This document shows, piece by piece, positions 32,409 through 44,748 of a stretch of DNA of 51,282 nt. This stretch comes from Priapulus caudatus. Taxonomy: Eukaryota; Priapulida; Priapulimorpha; Priapulimorphida; Priapulidae. The notes beneath the pieces are model-generated. The model did no database searches. It saw only the letters and a program-made list of their open reading frames with translations, and was not told where the DNA came from. Each line of letters starts with the position of its first letter. Position 1 is the stretch's first letter. Location: the NCBI RefSeq assembly GCF_000485595.1, contig NW_014578155.1, positions 10,077 to 61,358 on the forward strand. The letters run 5' to 3'. A program made the translations under genes and the position numbers.

Positions 32409-32727
32409 ATTATAAAAAGATTAAGTTTAAATCGGAAACCGAACCTCTATAACTATTGTTCCAGCCGTCAACAGATAACATGTTTTGGTAACCTATTTAT
32501 GCAACATTGTTATGCAAGATATACATCGTATAGTAAGGTGGGATGATTGTATGTTTGATTCTGAAGGAGAAATATTCTGTAACCGTATAAAAGTTGCTGT
32601 AGGCCTACCTGTTTCTTTGGAAGCCATAGTAACCACTGTGGAAAGTATCGTCGCTGTGAGGTGTGAGGAAGCTGTATTCTGCCTGCTAACGTAATTACAC
32701 ATGTTAATGTGAGCTATGAAACTGTAC

Positions 32728-35700
32728 GATGTCCATAGAAGTACCTTGCAAGCTGCGAAATCTTGATTATTTTTTTCTCACACATTTCTCTTACAAACAT
32801 ACTGATACTTCCGCGTTGTTACTCTAATGATATTGTTCTCACAATTAATTGTGAATAAAAGTTATATGTTATATTATACTTTAAATATAATATGTGATTT
32901 TGTGCAGTAGAGGAACTCACTGCGAGAATGATTTGCCACTGTATAATTACATACTGCTGACAGCTGCACTTAAGACGAAAACTCCTAAAAAGAACCGATC
33001 TAAGAAATCCGGTACATGATGCTGAGAGAAAGCAATCGTTGATAATAATAAAACGTGTATTGACAGTAAAATATCATATATAAGTCGTAATAAAATAGGA
33101 TGTTGTCGATATGTTGGATAAACATCTTACATGATTGAATAGGTACAGTTCATAATAACAAAGTATATAATTGCTAGAAATCCTGCAGCGACCACCAGAT
33201 TGCGAGTTGGTTTGACAACTGCGTTTTATCCATCACCTTTACCGTCATGGCACGAGCTTACTTCATTTATATTCAATATTCAAAATAAAAATGCGATGCT
33301 TCGAAGCAGGAGAAATATGAGACTGAATATAAGATGCTCACACAGTGACTTCGGACACCCCGCGTCGTCCTCCCTGCGTGTTTTTTGCCGCGCGCGCACG
33401 TCACCCCAAGACAAACCCTTTGCTAGCGTAACTTGCACGAGTATTTATAGCTGTGTCCCCGATTCTGCACCCACTTTTAATGCAGGAGAGAATGACGTAG
33501 TATGGACTTTCGAGATGCTTTTGCCTGTCATTGTGAGCGAACAGAACGCGTGCCCAGAGAGCAGCGAGGCTAAATTTTCCCTTTACGTTGCTGCTCATCG
33601 GTTCAGCTAAATGATTGCAGGGAATACGTCTTGGAGGGTTGTGTTATTGCTGCTGAGCATAGGTCTTATAGCTACCGACGAAGGCCAGCAACACCCAATC
33701 GGCTTGCAGTACGAGAGTTATAGGCAGTATTATATACTGGCGGGTGCCGCTTATTTTCCTCGCAGTAATGTATGTGTTTTTCTTGTCGTATTTTGAGCGC
33801 CAGCCGAAAAAGGTCAAATTATGGTTAGCGTAATTTACTTTTCGCTGGCCAAAATGCATTTTCGAAAACATTCCACGAAAGCTTATTTTAGAGCTAACCC
33901 GTTTGTTTTAGCGCATGTGTCTGCTGCGTGTGCTGCGTGGATCTCCCTTACTACGGCCGGTAAGACATGAGTACGAGCTACGCGTGAACCGAAAGAATAC
34001 TTAATAATATTTCGAATTAAAAATCTTACACGACCTTTAGGGGGAACTTGATATATGCGCTAGCGGGTGAACAAGAAGGGATGCGATATTACTTCTCACT
34101 ACTCAAACTTGCACGGCCTCAGGGGGCACTTGAGTATGATCTGCGGGTGAACCGAAAAATTAAATTAATACTTCCTCACGACTCATCTTGCACGACCTCA
34201 GGGGGCAACTTTCATAATGAGATCGTGGTTTTTGATTCGGAACTGGAGTGTCAAGCGTATATCGCGTTTGATGTATAAATTTCCTGAGTTTTTTTTAATG
34301 TGGCGTTTTGTCTTTGAGCGTTTACTGACATGGATCCGCATTAATTATGTACGTTTGTGACCGACCAGGGCGAAGCTTCATGATTAGTAAGCTGCTTCTA
34401 ATTGTAATGATCTTTCTAAGGCTGCGTTAAGCCGTTAACAAATACTGGCATAGATAATATGAATTAATTACGTACGTTGTTGTCATCTGTGGCGAACATA
34501 GATGAGTAGTAAAGTAACAAAGCCGCCTCTGACAAGATGATATAGATTAGGTGTAATTACCTGATGGTTGCTCAAGCTATGTAATAAAGGCAGTCTTGGC
34601 TGCCCGAGCACAGGCGCTATATGATAGATCACGATGCAATGATTCTGTGCACGATGCAGTGGAAGCGTTGCAAATGTTTCGAATAGTGTCTTTTAGGTAA
34701 TATATATATATTATAGTATTATGAATATTGGCAAACGCAGTGCTGCGCTTTTTACTTTTATACTTACGGGTAAATCACATTGTAAATTTATCTTAGACGT
34801 GATAGATTTTAGTAACAACATAAATATTGTAATAAACTATGATTTATCGTAGTAGCCATATGTATAACGTATACGAACATGAAACAAGTAAAAACCAGTT
34901 TTTTGCTTGAAACCTGGAAATTGTTTCAATTCTCATCCTTGAACGAAGTATTCAATTAAGAAGAGGATGAGTCCATCTACATACCTGTTAATATGAGTTC
35001 TAGTGATAAAGTATAGTAAAAACGCCACCACAGTTCGTGCACAGCAGCGTAGCACTTGTTGCGGGAAGTTTCACAAATTATATATACCCGTTGTACGAAG
35101 GAAGTATAGTAATTCTCTTTGATGGATGCATGGTTGCTTGAGCTAATTGCTAGGCACAAGGGCACAGAGTGACTCTATGAAGACATGTTTTGCACGTTCT
35201 CTGTCTAGAGCTATAGTAAAGTTCTAGGGTCCTATATACTTTGTTATAGGGACCTACTAGTAACAGGGAGGTGCTGTCCAAGCGAGGTCAGGCACAGTAT
35301 CATTTGCAGCATGAATATAGGTGGCTACAAAATACAGTGGGTGTGCTTGATTTCGTCGTAATTTAATTGCAATATATATAATTTTAATTAATGAGCGGCG
35401 GAAGCTAAACATGTGGGATAAAAGGCGCCCATTAGTATGAGGCAGTCCCCGTGCGACATTCGATTTCCATGGAAAAAACGTCTGCGTTCGATGGAACAAG
35501 TTGTAAAGACATCTTTCAGTCTGCAGGGTTGTGTCGTTATTTTTTTGGGTTGGTGGCGGGGTAGTTTGTTTTTACTTCATTTAATCATGCACCGGGGTAA
35601 TAGAATTATAGATAAAGAACCTCTATTTAATAACAGAGCTGGCCTTTTTTTGATCATTTAATTATGAACAATTTATATTTCGGGAGTAAATAATTCGGTA

Positions 35701-36183
35701 TAAGGAGGATTAATGTATGCGTTGTGGTTACTCTATCATGAAGCATGATACATTCTACGCTTACCTTGTGATACTTCACTGATTATGACTATAGGGCCAA
35801 GAGGGAGGGCAGATAAATACCATGCTATGTTGTTGAATATAAGCCTCGTTTTACACGGAGACCTCGTTTTGATGAAATACGGTATTTGCGAAATACCGAA
35901 TCTGAGCACAAAAGTACGCGGGGTCCGAGCGTTCACACCGCTTGACTTCGCGTGGGCTCCAGAAATCGCCCCGTTATTTGCGGAGCTGCTGAGCTGCTTT
36001 AAACAATCAAGCGAACAAATGCGAAATAAACAATGCGAATGCGCACCAAACTGCCGATCAATACGGTAGACTGCGTCCGCGCTCGACAGTTACCAGACTC
36101 GCGTGTTACCTGATAACTTGGTCGAGCGCAGGACCAGTCTATCTACGCTAAATACCGGATTTCTTGCTACGTGTGAACGCGGC
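32728..36183 (+). mobile_element. ~3.3-kb dispersed element, copy 3 (most complete, intron 14)
   Basis: It runs from gatgtccatagaagtacctt to the acgtgtgaacgcggc end of the nested unit (35843-36183). It carries all landmarks of copies 1 and 2. Frames such as 33200-33610 are not kept open in copy 1 and are discounted. The 35,400-36,180 part shows extra inserted bases relative to copy 2. Confidence 0.85.
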
Positions 36184-36486
36184 TATTATCTTATTCTAAA
36201 CAGGTGCGCAAACTGTATTACTTGCACTATTTTTGTAATCTCCCTTCCCACTCAATACATATTTAATCTAACAAAATACCAACTGTTCAAACTAATAGTT
36301 TGTTGTTGTACTCCGTGTGTTTTACGGTTCAACAATATCGTCATTATGACATTGTCGTGCTTTCAACCATTCTCCATTCCCTCTTCCAATCTTTCCTGGC
36401 CACCGTCCCGTGCCCTCACCTTATAGCCCTGTCTATAATCCACACAGGTAAATGTTACCTGGTAACATAACGGTAATTGGTTGCAG

Positions 36487-36606
36487 AACTTTCTCTACAA
36501 GGCACTTGGTGTTGTACTACGCAAGGCCAACACAAAACACTTCATCGGTACGCAACTGGAGTTCATGTTCACCACAGTGAAACACACCAGTCAACTGGAG
36601 AGAGAG
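36487..36606 (+). CDS. MROH1: MROH1-like exon 15
   Basis: The acceptor is ggttgcag and the donor gtatac. There are 40 codons, phase 0: NFLYKALGVVLRKANTKHFI, GTQLEFMFTTVKHTSQLERE. NFLYK(C/A)(I/L)G is shared with vertebrate MROH1. Confidence 0.94.
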
Positions 36607-37017
36607 GTATACAGGTTCTATCACGTGCTGCAGCAGGATGCTGATTAAAATAGTATGAATGGTAGATGCGTTTTAGTTTTGCACAACGAGTAGTTCAATA
36701 CAAAACATTTCAGAAATTATAGGAAGCTTCCAAAGGTTTAAATATATGTATAATTTTGGCCATTTGATTTTTTGTTGTTGGACAAAAGCGCATGTCTACA
36801 TCACGATATCTCATTAGGCATGTTGTTTTCACAATGATTGTAGTCTGCCAGTCTGCAGAGTATTTAAATATTTAAGTAGTTAAGTATTTAATTGATATAA
36901 GATGAAAGCTGACCAAGGACACTAAGAAAAGTATAGTTGCCTTTATCCTGTATACAATTGACAATGTATTTTTATTCGCAGCAAGCAGTTGAGGCGATTT
37001 ACAAAATGTCATATAAT

Positions 37018-37055
37018 CAGGAGTGTATAATAGAGATCGCTATTATACCCTCCTG
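37018..37055. mobile_element. 38-bp CAGGAG-ended hairpin element (copy f)
   Basis: CAGGAGTGTATAATAG pairs with CTATTATACCCTCCTG (one mismatch). Perfect 7-bp direct repeats atataat flank it (37011-37017, 37056-37062). The stem is private to this copy. Confidence 0.88.
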
Positions 37056-37151
37056 ATATAATTACGCTATAAATATTATACACGAATCATGTTTATGATC
37101 CATATGTTCTTTTCACAGTTTTTGAGTCCCATTTGGGTTTAGAAGGCTTGC

Positions 37152-37448
37152 ACTACCACCATACAACCATACAACCATACCACCATACCACCATACCACC
37201 ATACAACCATACCACCATACCACCATACCACCATACCACCATACAACCATACCACCATACCACCATACAACCATACCACCATACAACCATACCACCATAC
37301 CACCATACCACCATACAACCATACAACCATACACCATTACTACCATACACCATACACCATACCACCATACAACCATACCACCATACAACCATACAACCAT
37401 ACCACCATACAACCATACCACCATACCACCATACCACCATACCACCAT
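37152..37448. repeat. ACCATACCACCATACA minisatellite
   Basis: Alternating 9-10-bp units (accataccac, catacaacc), 300 bases. His/Thr/Pro and Met/Val/Trp/Tyr frames are artefacts. Confidence 0.97.
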
Positions 37449-37542
37449 AGGTAGTGATAAGTAGATGCAGCATTAATTTCTTATGACCTTCTTCTATCCC
37501 CATCTTTTCACCACACCCATTATTGATATGATTGCGTTGCAG

Positions 37543-37665
37543 GGATGTGCGATAGGCTTTGGCTACTGTGCTTCCACCAATTTTGAGACTGTCATAACCA
37601 AACTGGAGCAACTGGCTAAGGGAGAGTTGCAGAAAAAGTCATCCGGTATCTTCAGCTTCATAAAG
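37543..37665 (+). CDS. MROH1: MROH1-like exon 16
   Basis: The acceptor is gcgttgcag and the donor gtatgt. There are 41 codons, phase 0: GCAIGFGYCASTNFETVITK, LEQLAKGELQKKSSGIFSFI plus K. It matches the family REGLACCFGICAISHLEDTLAQLE segment. Confidence 0.94.
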
Positions 37666-37890
37666 GTATGTACATAAGTGATAAAGACTTATTGTTAGAC
37701 TGCATTATTTCACTTATTACCTAATACATTTTACTTAATAGTCTGAATAGTGTGAACCGTGAATAGGGTTAGAGCTTAGAATATGAGAGTAAATTTTGCG
37801 ATAAACTACTTTTTATTAAAACATGTGGCTTTACTACCTAAGGTGAAGAAGGACTTAAGGTCAATAGGAGAAATCAACTTGGCAAAAAGT

Positions 37891-37967
37891 TGTTAATCTA
37901 TTCGATTGGCTTATGATAATATGCATATCATATGCATATTATCCTAAGCCAATCGAATATATTAACA
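37891..37967. repeat. 77-bp near-perfect hairpin in intron 16
   Basis: Arms of 37 bp (tgttaatctattcgattggc... and its complement ending attaaca) with two mismatches and almost no loop. No direct repeat at the flanks could be identified. Confidence 0.88.
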
Positions 37968-38047
37968 GATATCTGTGTAGATGCAAAATATAATTTTGAA
38001 CTTCAAGCGTGATGTGCTTTTGCTGTTACATGTGAGAATTTTTGCAG

Positions 38048-38203
38048 GACAAAATGGATACCGATACCACAGGAATGGACCAGAGTAGAGCCACTGCTAT
38101 TCTATGCTATGGCCAGGTTGCCTTTTATGCACAGCCAAGCCAACTGCAGGCTAGCATGGACAGCAGCATACTTCGCAGTATTGTGCCACATTTCAACAGC
38201 AAG
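38048..38203 (+). CDS. MROH1: MROH1-like exon 17
   Basis: The acceptor is atttttgcag and the donor gtgaaa. There are 52 codons, phase 0. It encodes DKMDTDTTGMDQSRATAILC YGQVAFYAQ..., then SSILRSIVPHFNSK. It matches family KSALILCYGHVA and ILRNICQHFSTK. About ten family residues that follow are not found before exon 18, so either a small exon is missed or the loop is shorter here. Confidence 0.92.
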
Positions 38204-38885
38204 GTGAAACATACTTACATGAGGGATGTATGGGTCTGTAAAAGGGTAATGCAAGATAAGTTAATTGTGATGAAGAGGGCATACAATAGAGGGAGCAATG
38301 TGTACATGATTCTTTAACATGGGAGGAAATGTAGGGTGAAGGTAATATGGGGAGAAGGGTTGTTGAAGAAGGAACAAAATGAACGGAACGAGGGCATGGG
38401 AGAGAAGAAGAGATTAATTGATTGTGGAGACAAGGGATGGAGACGTAATGTATACACAGGAGAGAAAAGTGTCCACAGGATAAAAGATGGGAGGTTGTAG
38501 GAGAGACACGGGTTAGAGCTGGAATTAATAAGTAGTCGGAATGCATAAGTGCAGGCAGAGGTGGCTTAGGATGCTAAGTAGTGAGCTACCTATAGCACCC
38601 GATGGAAATGACTTACGGCCACCATTAAAAACCAAGTGATTAAAAAAGGGGTGGCAGAGCCAGGCATGTGGTGTGCATCACAAAACGTGTCCTGGTTGAT
38701 TTGATGGTCCAGCACAGTCTCACTATAAAGCCTCCCTATACTAATGTATATAGGTAAGGGGGTGTGAGCATTGTAGCGAGCCATCATACAGGAAGTTAAT
38801 GGGTGATTAATATTTGATTATAGTTAATATTATTTTGTAGTGATACATTAACTTGGCATCTTAATCCTGTGACTGGGTGTTTCAG
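38204..38885. other. Intron 17, nothing recognised
   Basis: AG-rich intronic sequence. The reverse frame 38193-38546 has no features. A small exon for about ten missing family residues could be here but was not found. Confidence 0.5.
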
Positions 38886-39008
38886 GAGCCTGTTGTAAAG
38901 AGAAGCCTGACACAGGCAGTCGAGCTAATAGGGAACGCACTGCATCCGACTCACATGAAGATGTCCTATGAGCTTGCCAACCGTCCAAACCTCCTAGGCC
39001 ACATGATG
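38886..39008 (+). CDS. MROH1: MROH1-like exon 18
   Basis: The acceptor is gtgtttcag and the donor gtgaga. There are 41 codons, phase 0: EPVVKRSLTQAVELIGNALH, then MKMSYELANRPNLLGHMM. It aligns to the family DPALKLCLVQSVCMVSRAI and RKAELVAQMMEFI segments. Confidence 0.88.
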
Positions 39009-39128
39009 GTGAGACTGAGTGCCTCCCTGGCATACATATGCACAGTGTAATGAACAATGAAATGGCTAAGAAGTCATGCACTGCATAGATTTAATCATCT
39101 AACCTTTGTCGATGCTGGCTCTTTTTAG

Positions 39129-39208
39129 GCATTTTGCAAAGCTGAGAGCTCCAAGTCTCTGAACACAGATTTAAAGCAGCTGTCAGTGCAAGCCTGTACT
39201 GCTCTACT
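39129..39208 (+). CDS. MROH1: MROH1-like exon 19
   Basis: The acceptor is tctttttag; I place the donor at ct|gtatcc. It starts in phase 0 and ends two bases into a codon. It encodes AFCKAESSKSLNTDLKQLSV then QACTALL, aligning to family EFIRAEPPDSLRTPIRKKAMLTCTYLV. Read through, the frame stops at 39,238. I prefer splicing because later family segments follow and exon 20 supplies the completing base. Confidence 0.8.
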
Positions 39209-39574
39209 GTATCCTTATTTAAACAAGCACGAGTATTAGATGGAATATGTGCACTGCAAAGGTAGTCGGGTTATGGTGTTTTGTAACATAGTTTTCACAA
39301 GTATGATGGAAATCCTTATGCATAATTAAAATTCTGCGGGAGGTTGTAGAAAATAGTAACCGTGATTTAAGTAACAGTATACAGCAACCACATTGAGCTA
39401 TTAATTTGTTCATGCACAGGTGTGCACTACTAGCATATGTTAGTTATGAAGTGTACCTGCTCATATACCACAACGAGTATGGCGAGTGGCAACGCTTGGC
39501 AGCGGCCAGCACATTAACAAAACCACAGTTACCACCATTGATACCAAACTATATCAGCTGCCATATCGGTTAGT

Positions 39575-40215
39575 TGTCATATAGTCACCTTAAATTGTTA
39601 CCATTGCCCATATCACTCAGATGCTTAAATAGTTGGGTAAAAATGCTACAACACGGTGACAATACATTACTAGACATGTTATAGTCAGGAGTAAATTGAA
39701 AGCCCTTACAATAACACATGGAAGAAAGTTTATCACCCATCGTAACAATAAATTGTTACCATGTGTTAATTATGCCATTATATGTTATAACTCTCCTCTT
39801 CTATTTGTCAACAGTTACTTTAAATTGTTACCATAAACTATATACATCACTATATATAATTCGGAAATTTTGTAATTTAACTTTAATCGCCCATGGTGAC
39901 AATAAATTGTTACCATATGTTAATCATGCCACTCCACCATTATAAATCCTGTCTTGTATTTTTCACAGTTACTTTAAATTGTTACCATAACCCATGCAGC
40001 ACTATGCATGTTAGGAAATTTTGCAATTTTTAAAATCACCCATGGTGAGCACTGACCATATGTTAACCATGCCATTCTGCCCTGCCATTCACCATTATAA
40101 ATGGTCATATATGTCACAGTCACTTGAAATTGTTACCATAATCCAAACATCACTATATGTTTCAAACCTGTCAATTAATGATGTTACATCGTAACAATAA
40201 ATTATTACAATAGTG
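39575..40215 (+). repeat. Degenerate tandem array with TAAATTGTTACCAT
   Basis: The word taaattgttaccat recurs at about 39590, 39750, 39820, 39902, 39970 and 40128, in alternating contexts (cagttactttaaattgttac; gacaataaattgttaccat), giving a compound unit of about 75 + 75 bp. Confidence 0.8.
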
Positions 40216-40663
40216 TATTATACTATTGTAACTGGCAGTTATGATATTATAATGCCTACCCCGACCATTTTACAATTGAAATATATGGCAATTGAATCAC
40301 GTGAGAAAAATTAGCAACCTATTTTAGCAAGGTACAATTGTTCATTCTGTCATTTTAAATTGGTTTGTGCACAACCTATGGGTGTCGCCGTCCAGTTAGT
40401 CGTGTTAGTGGTCTTGAATGAAATACAGCACGCACATTTTAGCTTCAGGTTGACGTTTGGACAAAACGCGCCTTGCACATGTTACAGCAGGTAGGCAGAG
40501 AGGTGTCGAACCTGCTATCATAGTAGCTGAATGAGAGTTGCATTTGTGCATGAGCGGTTTATCAGCAACTGCATTTTTCTGAGTTTTTGCTTTCTTCGTG
40601 TTGATCACCTGCCGCTATTATGCATGGGAAATCTACATTCCACACAGTATAGAAACATGTGGA

Positions 40664-40714
40664 CAAGAGCGTATTAAGAAGGTTAATCTTAATATGCTTC
40701 TTAATACGCTCTTG
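40664..40714. mobile_element. 51-bp hairpin element with CAAGAGC ends
   Basis: CAAGAGCGTATTAAGAAG is matched exactly by CTTCTTAATACGCTCTTG around a 15-bp loop. Perfect 7-bp direct repeats atgtgga flank it (40657-40663, 40715-40721). The ends resemble the CAGGAGT family and the CAAGAGCTC element at 13220. Confidence 0.9.
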
Positions 40715-40742
40715 ATGTGGAACGTTTGCATACTGTCAGTAA

Positions 40743-41030
40743 CGCTCATAGGGTCTATGTCCTCCAGGGTACTATCGGAGGGTACCCTTGGTACGGTTCG
40801 ATATATATATCAAAACGTACCCTGGTAACTATGCTGATATGAGTTTAGGGTTAGGTTAGGGAGTAGGCGTAAGGCGGACTGCCCTAGGACTCGTTAGTGG
40901 AGGTAGGCGATAGGTAGCGGTCGTCGGCATATTAGATAGTACCAGGGTACGTTCCGATATATGTCGAAACGCGTACCCAGGGTACAAGCGCTTCGATAGT
41001 CACCCAGGGGGACATAGACGCCTCTCAGCG
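40743..41030. mobile_element. MITE with GGTCTATGTCC(C) ends and a telomere-like core
   Basis: cgctcatagggtctatgtcc at the left pairs with ggacatagacgcctctcagc at the right. Inner repeats of 'gggtacgttccg / taccctggg' type, and a tttagggttaggttaggg core near 40843. Relatives lie at 43588-43932 and 48106-48352, and a piece is in the foldback element at 1955-1978. Confidence 0.75.
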
Positions 41031-41764
41031 TCAGTATACGCCAGTAGCTGGACGCAACTCAACACCGTAGCTTCGCCACTACAAGTAAACTCACGCGTGT
41101 TTTGTATTGCCTTGATGATCTTATGGCATCTCTTTTAGTTATTTCATAAATGGCCGTGAAGTCCGTCAGTACATCTGCAAGAGGCTACTCGCACTCGTAG
41201 CCACGGGTTAAACACTGTTAATCGCGAAGCGTGATGAATTGAACTCGAACACGGTGATAATCAAAGCGCACAATATATATTGTCCGTTCTCATGCGGCGT
41301 TCTGCAATGTAAGTCAGCGAGCTTTGTTTAAATCTACACCGCTAAAATACGCTGGTTTCATGCAAATAGGTCTGCAAGTTAAAATGCGATGCCTGTGAAT
41401 GATTTCTAAAGGTTGCATGGATGAGAACATATGTACACTGGTGGCAAAGAATGAGGCCTATCTTTGCTGCTAACACTTTTATGTCAAGCCAAGCTAATTC
41501 CATGCCAACGCTACGAACCACGCGTCCTTCACAAGTTTGTGATAGTCGCATATGCCATGTATTAATCTCACTTTAGCTCTAGAACTATAAGCCCTTCAGC
41601 TCTGGCCACAGGCCTGTGTAGCCAGCAGTTCATGTGATTTAGAATGTGGGAACACATCCTGCTCAGTAATTAAGTCATCAATACCATCTGAGGTGGTACA
41701 CTACTCCATTTCATATTTCAGCTCAACGCTTGACAAATGCGTTAAGCTGAGGCTATTGCCATGG

Positions 41765-41862
41765 TGCGTCCGTCCGTCGTGCCGTCCGTCTGTCCGTGCT
41801 GTCGCGTTCGTCCGTCCGTCCGTTTCCTCGTCCTCCGTTCCGTCTCGTCATCCGTCCTCGTA
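41765..41862. repeat. (CCGT)n tract, first copy
   Basis: gtccgtccgtcg-type repeats after gctattgccatgg. The second copy is at 50222-50312. Confidence 0.9.
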
Positions 41863-43587
41863 ACTTCTGACAACAATTTGCTACGGTCAACGGATAACCT
41901 CAGGAACGGCAAATTTGACCCACATGTTTTGAAATTGGTTATAGTTGTTACTGCTATGCTTCACATATTGAACGTCCTATTTGGGACTGAACTCTGCACC
42001 GCCAGCCATGTGACGTGGCCCTTTTGAAGCCACGCCAATTTTTTGGCAAAAATGGAGGAATCTGCATTAGTGCAGCTTCAGGTATCAACGGATTTTGACT
42101 TATTCTTTGGTTATGTGAATGAATAAGGGCCTCGGGGTTTTGATGATTTAAGAAATATACTTAGTCAATTAGGCCTTGTTTTGGCAATTATATAGATATT
42201 AACTACATATAGACACACAGATAACAAGTCTGTGGTAGTCACAGCTCCGTCCTGGTTCATCTTTTACAAAGGATTTTGTATTGCCGACAATGATCTTTTA
42301 ATGCAGAACAGTTGGTATTCTTCCTCTCCACTCCTGGCCGGATAAAACGCTATGGGATTAGCAGCTAGATAGTTTATGACAAATCATGTCGGACAGCGCA
42401 GCAGATAACCTAGTTCTATTTTGACGACGCCATCTTGCTAAGAGAAACACCCGGTCCCGTCAAGCGCAGGCTCTACCGGCCAAATCTACTCCGGTCACAA
42501 ATTGTGATTTTTATTTCGTGGTTATAATATTGCCGCATAATACAGATGGCAGCGTCGCCGTGCTCACCATTCCGCCTAGAAAACCTCCATACGAAGTAAC
42601 ACGGCTTCCATGGCCACGCATATTAATTTGACAAAGCTCTGTGTTATGGGCAGGAAAACCCATTGTCACGCTGGTATATATATACGGCAGGGCTTAGGGC
42701 TGGACATAACCGTATCTCTCACATCTTACCCCGTTGACCAATGCGGGAGCGTTCGCCCTTTTAGGCAGTGGCCGTAATCTCGAAATATTATAAAGAACGG
42801 CGTTAATGCGATCCATTTCAGGTGTAACGCCATCACGTCGGCCCTCCCATATCAGACTTGCTCACCAATTTCTCAACATTTATTTCACCATAAAACCATT
42901 GACACATCAGTTATCGGCAAGCGTACTATAATGGTGTTCTCATGCCCATCATATACTCTTCGGTTTCTATAATCGTAAGCGTTGAATGTTGCTCCATTAA
43001 AACTGACTGTCTTACTCACTTCACCACCACACGAGCGCCCCGGATGATCATCATTGTGTGCCGTTTTTTGATAAGCACTGCTACCTCAAGGTGTCCATTG
43101 ACACTTCTTCATTGATCCGCTAAAATATTCAGCTAAACAGCTCTGAGTTATGTTCCTCACGCTAAAGCTGAAGAGTCGTCGTAACTCAGGTACTAAAGAT
43201 ATGTACCGACGCGCGAGGTACGATTATATGTATAATACACAACAGTGTATCCCAGCTAGCCTTGTACTACAGAAGTTGTACCCTTTAGACGCCTACGACA
43301 TTTAACGCGCCTAACCCCTAACCCTAGCACCCTAAACCGAGTGCCGCACCTAACTAAAACATAACACTCATTAAAAATATAAAGAAAAAAATAAAGAAAA
43401 GAACACATAATCTAACAACCTCGACACACTACCTCCAGCCAGCGCGGCGGAGGGTACACTATCTGCCTAAAGTACTGATCATGACCAACCGAGCCCATCT
43501 GGCCGGTCAGTAACGTCTGACTAGTGAAGATACTCCGCTAAAGTACAACAGGCGACGAATAATATGGTCGTACAGCTTTGGCTGAGA

Positions 43588-43932
43588 GGTCTATGTCCCG
43601 ACGTCGTCACTGCGGCTCCGGCGGGAACGCGGCTCTCGATGGCGCTCCCGGGTGCCGGAAGCGTACCCTGGGTAAGCTCAATCTTAATATGAAACCTGGC
43701 ACCGCGACCCCAGCCTGTTCCAGCTAAGCGAGCCTCGAGTAGGGGATGTCGCCGGATGCCGTATCCTCCGACTAACCCTAACCCTAAACGCTTGAATCCT
43801 AGTGGACCGCCTAGACCCATGATCCAAATAGTGACAGCGGCTAGACTGTTCTGCGGTGATAGCACCCCCGGCGACTGTACCGCAGGGTTACCGTTCCGGC
43901 CGTTACCCCGCTGGGCGCGACGATAGACCTAT
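43588..43932. mobile_element. GGTCTATGTCCC-ended MITE in Y, first copy
   Basis: Left aggtctatgtcccgacgtcg and right gcgcgacgatagacctatgc, with 'taccctgggtaa' inner ends and a ctaaccctaaccctaaac core (43772). Error-rich version of 48106-48352. Confidence 0.65.
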
Positions 43933-44638
43933 GCACGCGTTAAGTTTTGCTGACACAGTAACCCACATTACCAGATTAGGGTGTTCCTCCGGCCACCGAT
44001 AGCTAAACGATCGCAAGTTAACCATGGTTATACCGGCCATGCGCTGTTAGTGTATGCTGCTCTCCCAGATTCACGTAAATATAAACAACCAAGGTTTTAT
44101 ATATATTGTAGCACTAGGGGGCAATGGGGTTTACTATTTAACATAAGTGTGTATTGTAGCAATACTAGTAACATAATATGGTTACCTGTGTTTTTTCGCT
44201 AGGTGTCAAACGACAAAACAATAGTATTATGTTGGCCTTTAAAACATTACCTATAATCACAGCGTTTTTTGCAACTGAATAGTCAAGATGTTTTGTTATT
44301 AACCCAGGTCAGGCACCAATAAGTTTTATCATAAAAATCTCGAAAAATCGTCGATGCAGCTACGATTTTCAATCGTTACTCAGGTAATCAGTTTAATGGT
44401 TGCTTCGTTACCATATTCTCTAGGCTCCTCAATCATCCCCCCGCAGGACCGCCCGCACTGTTTAACCACAGCACTGTTCTGTGAGAAGGGGTTCGACTTG
44501 AGTATCTTGTTAGCCGTATCTTCATATTGGGGCAATCTCTTAACAAAGGTACCAAAGCTGGATTGTAGAAGGCTTGTCAATGTTGAGGCCTGCCATGACG
44601 TGGTGCACATGTTGGCTCCTTCGACTTGCACCTTGCAG

Positions 44639-44748
44639 GCAAGCTGGATCCACAGGCTATCTCTGCACCCGCAAACCCTGTCTGATCTATGACAATTTCA
44701 TGGAATGCTATTTTTCCCCTGTACTGGCAGATTCTGAAAAAAGCCAAG
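44639..44748 (+). CDS. MROH1: MROH1-like exon 20, first copy (frame-broken, expected position)
   Basis: The exon follows caccttgcag; boundaries are approximate. The aagctggatcca... stretch reads KLDP, and the later part resembles family LLPEP, but inserted bases break the frame several times and the donor reads tgaggc instead of gtatgc. The position, between exon 19 and exon 22, is right for the family order. Compared with the second copy at 48964-49068, the breaks look like read errors more than mutation. Which copy is real is uncertain. Confidence 0.6.

Noticed and set aside
33200-33610. 136-codon frame in element copy 3
   Set aside because: The same stretch in copy 1 is broken by indels and shows no shared protein; treated as non-coding.
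39129-39240. End of the gene at the in-frame stop at 39,238
   Set aside because: Later family segments (exons 20-24) follow in order, and a ct|gtatcc donor with correct phase is available.
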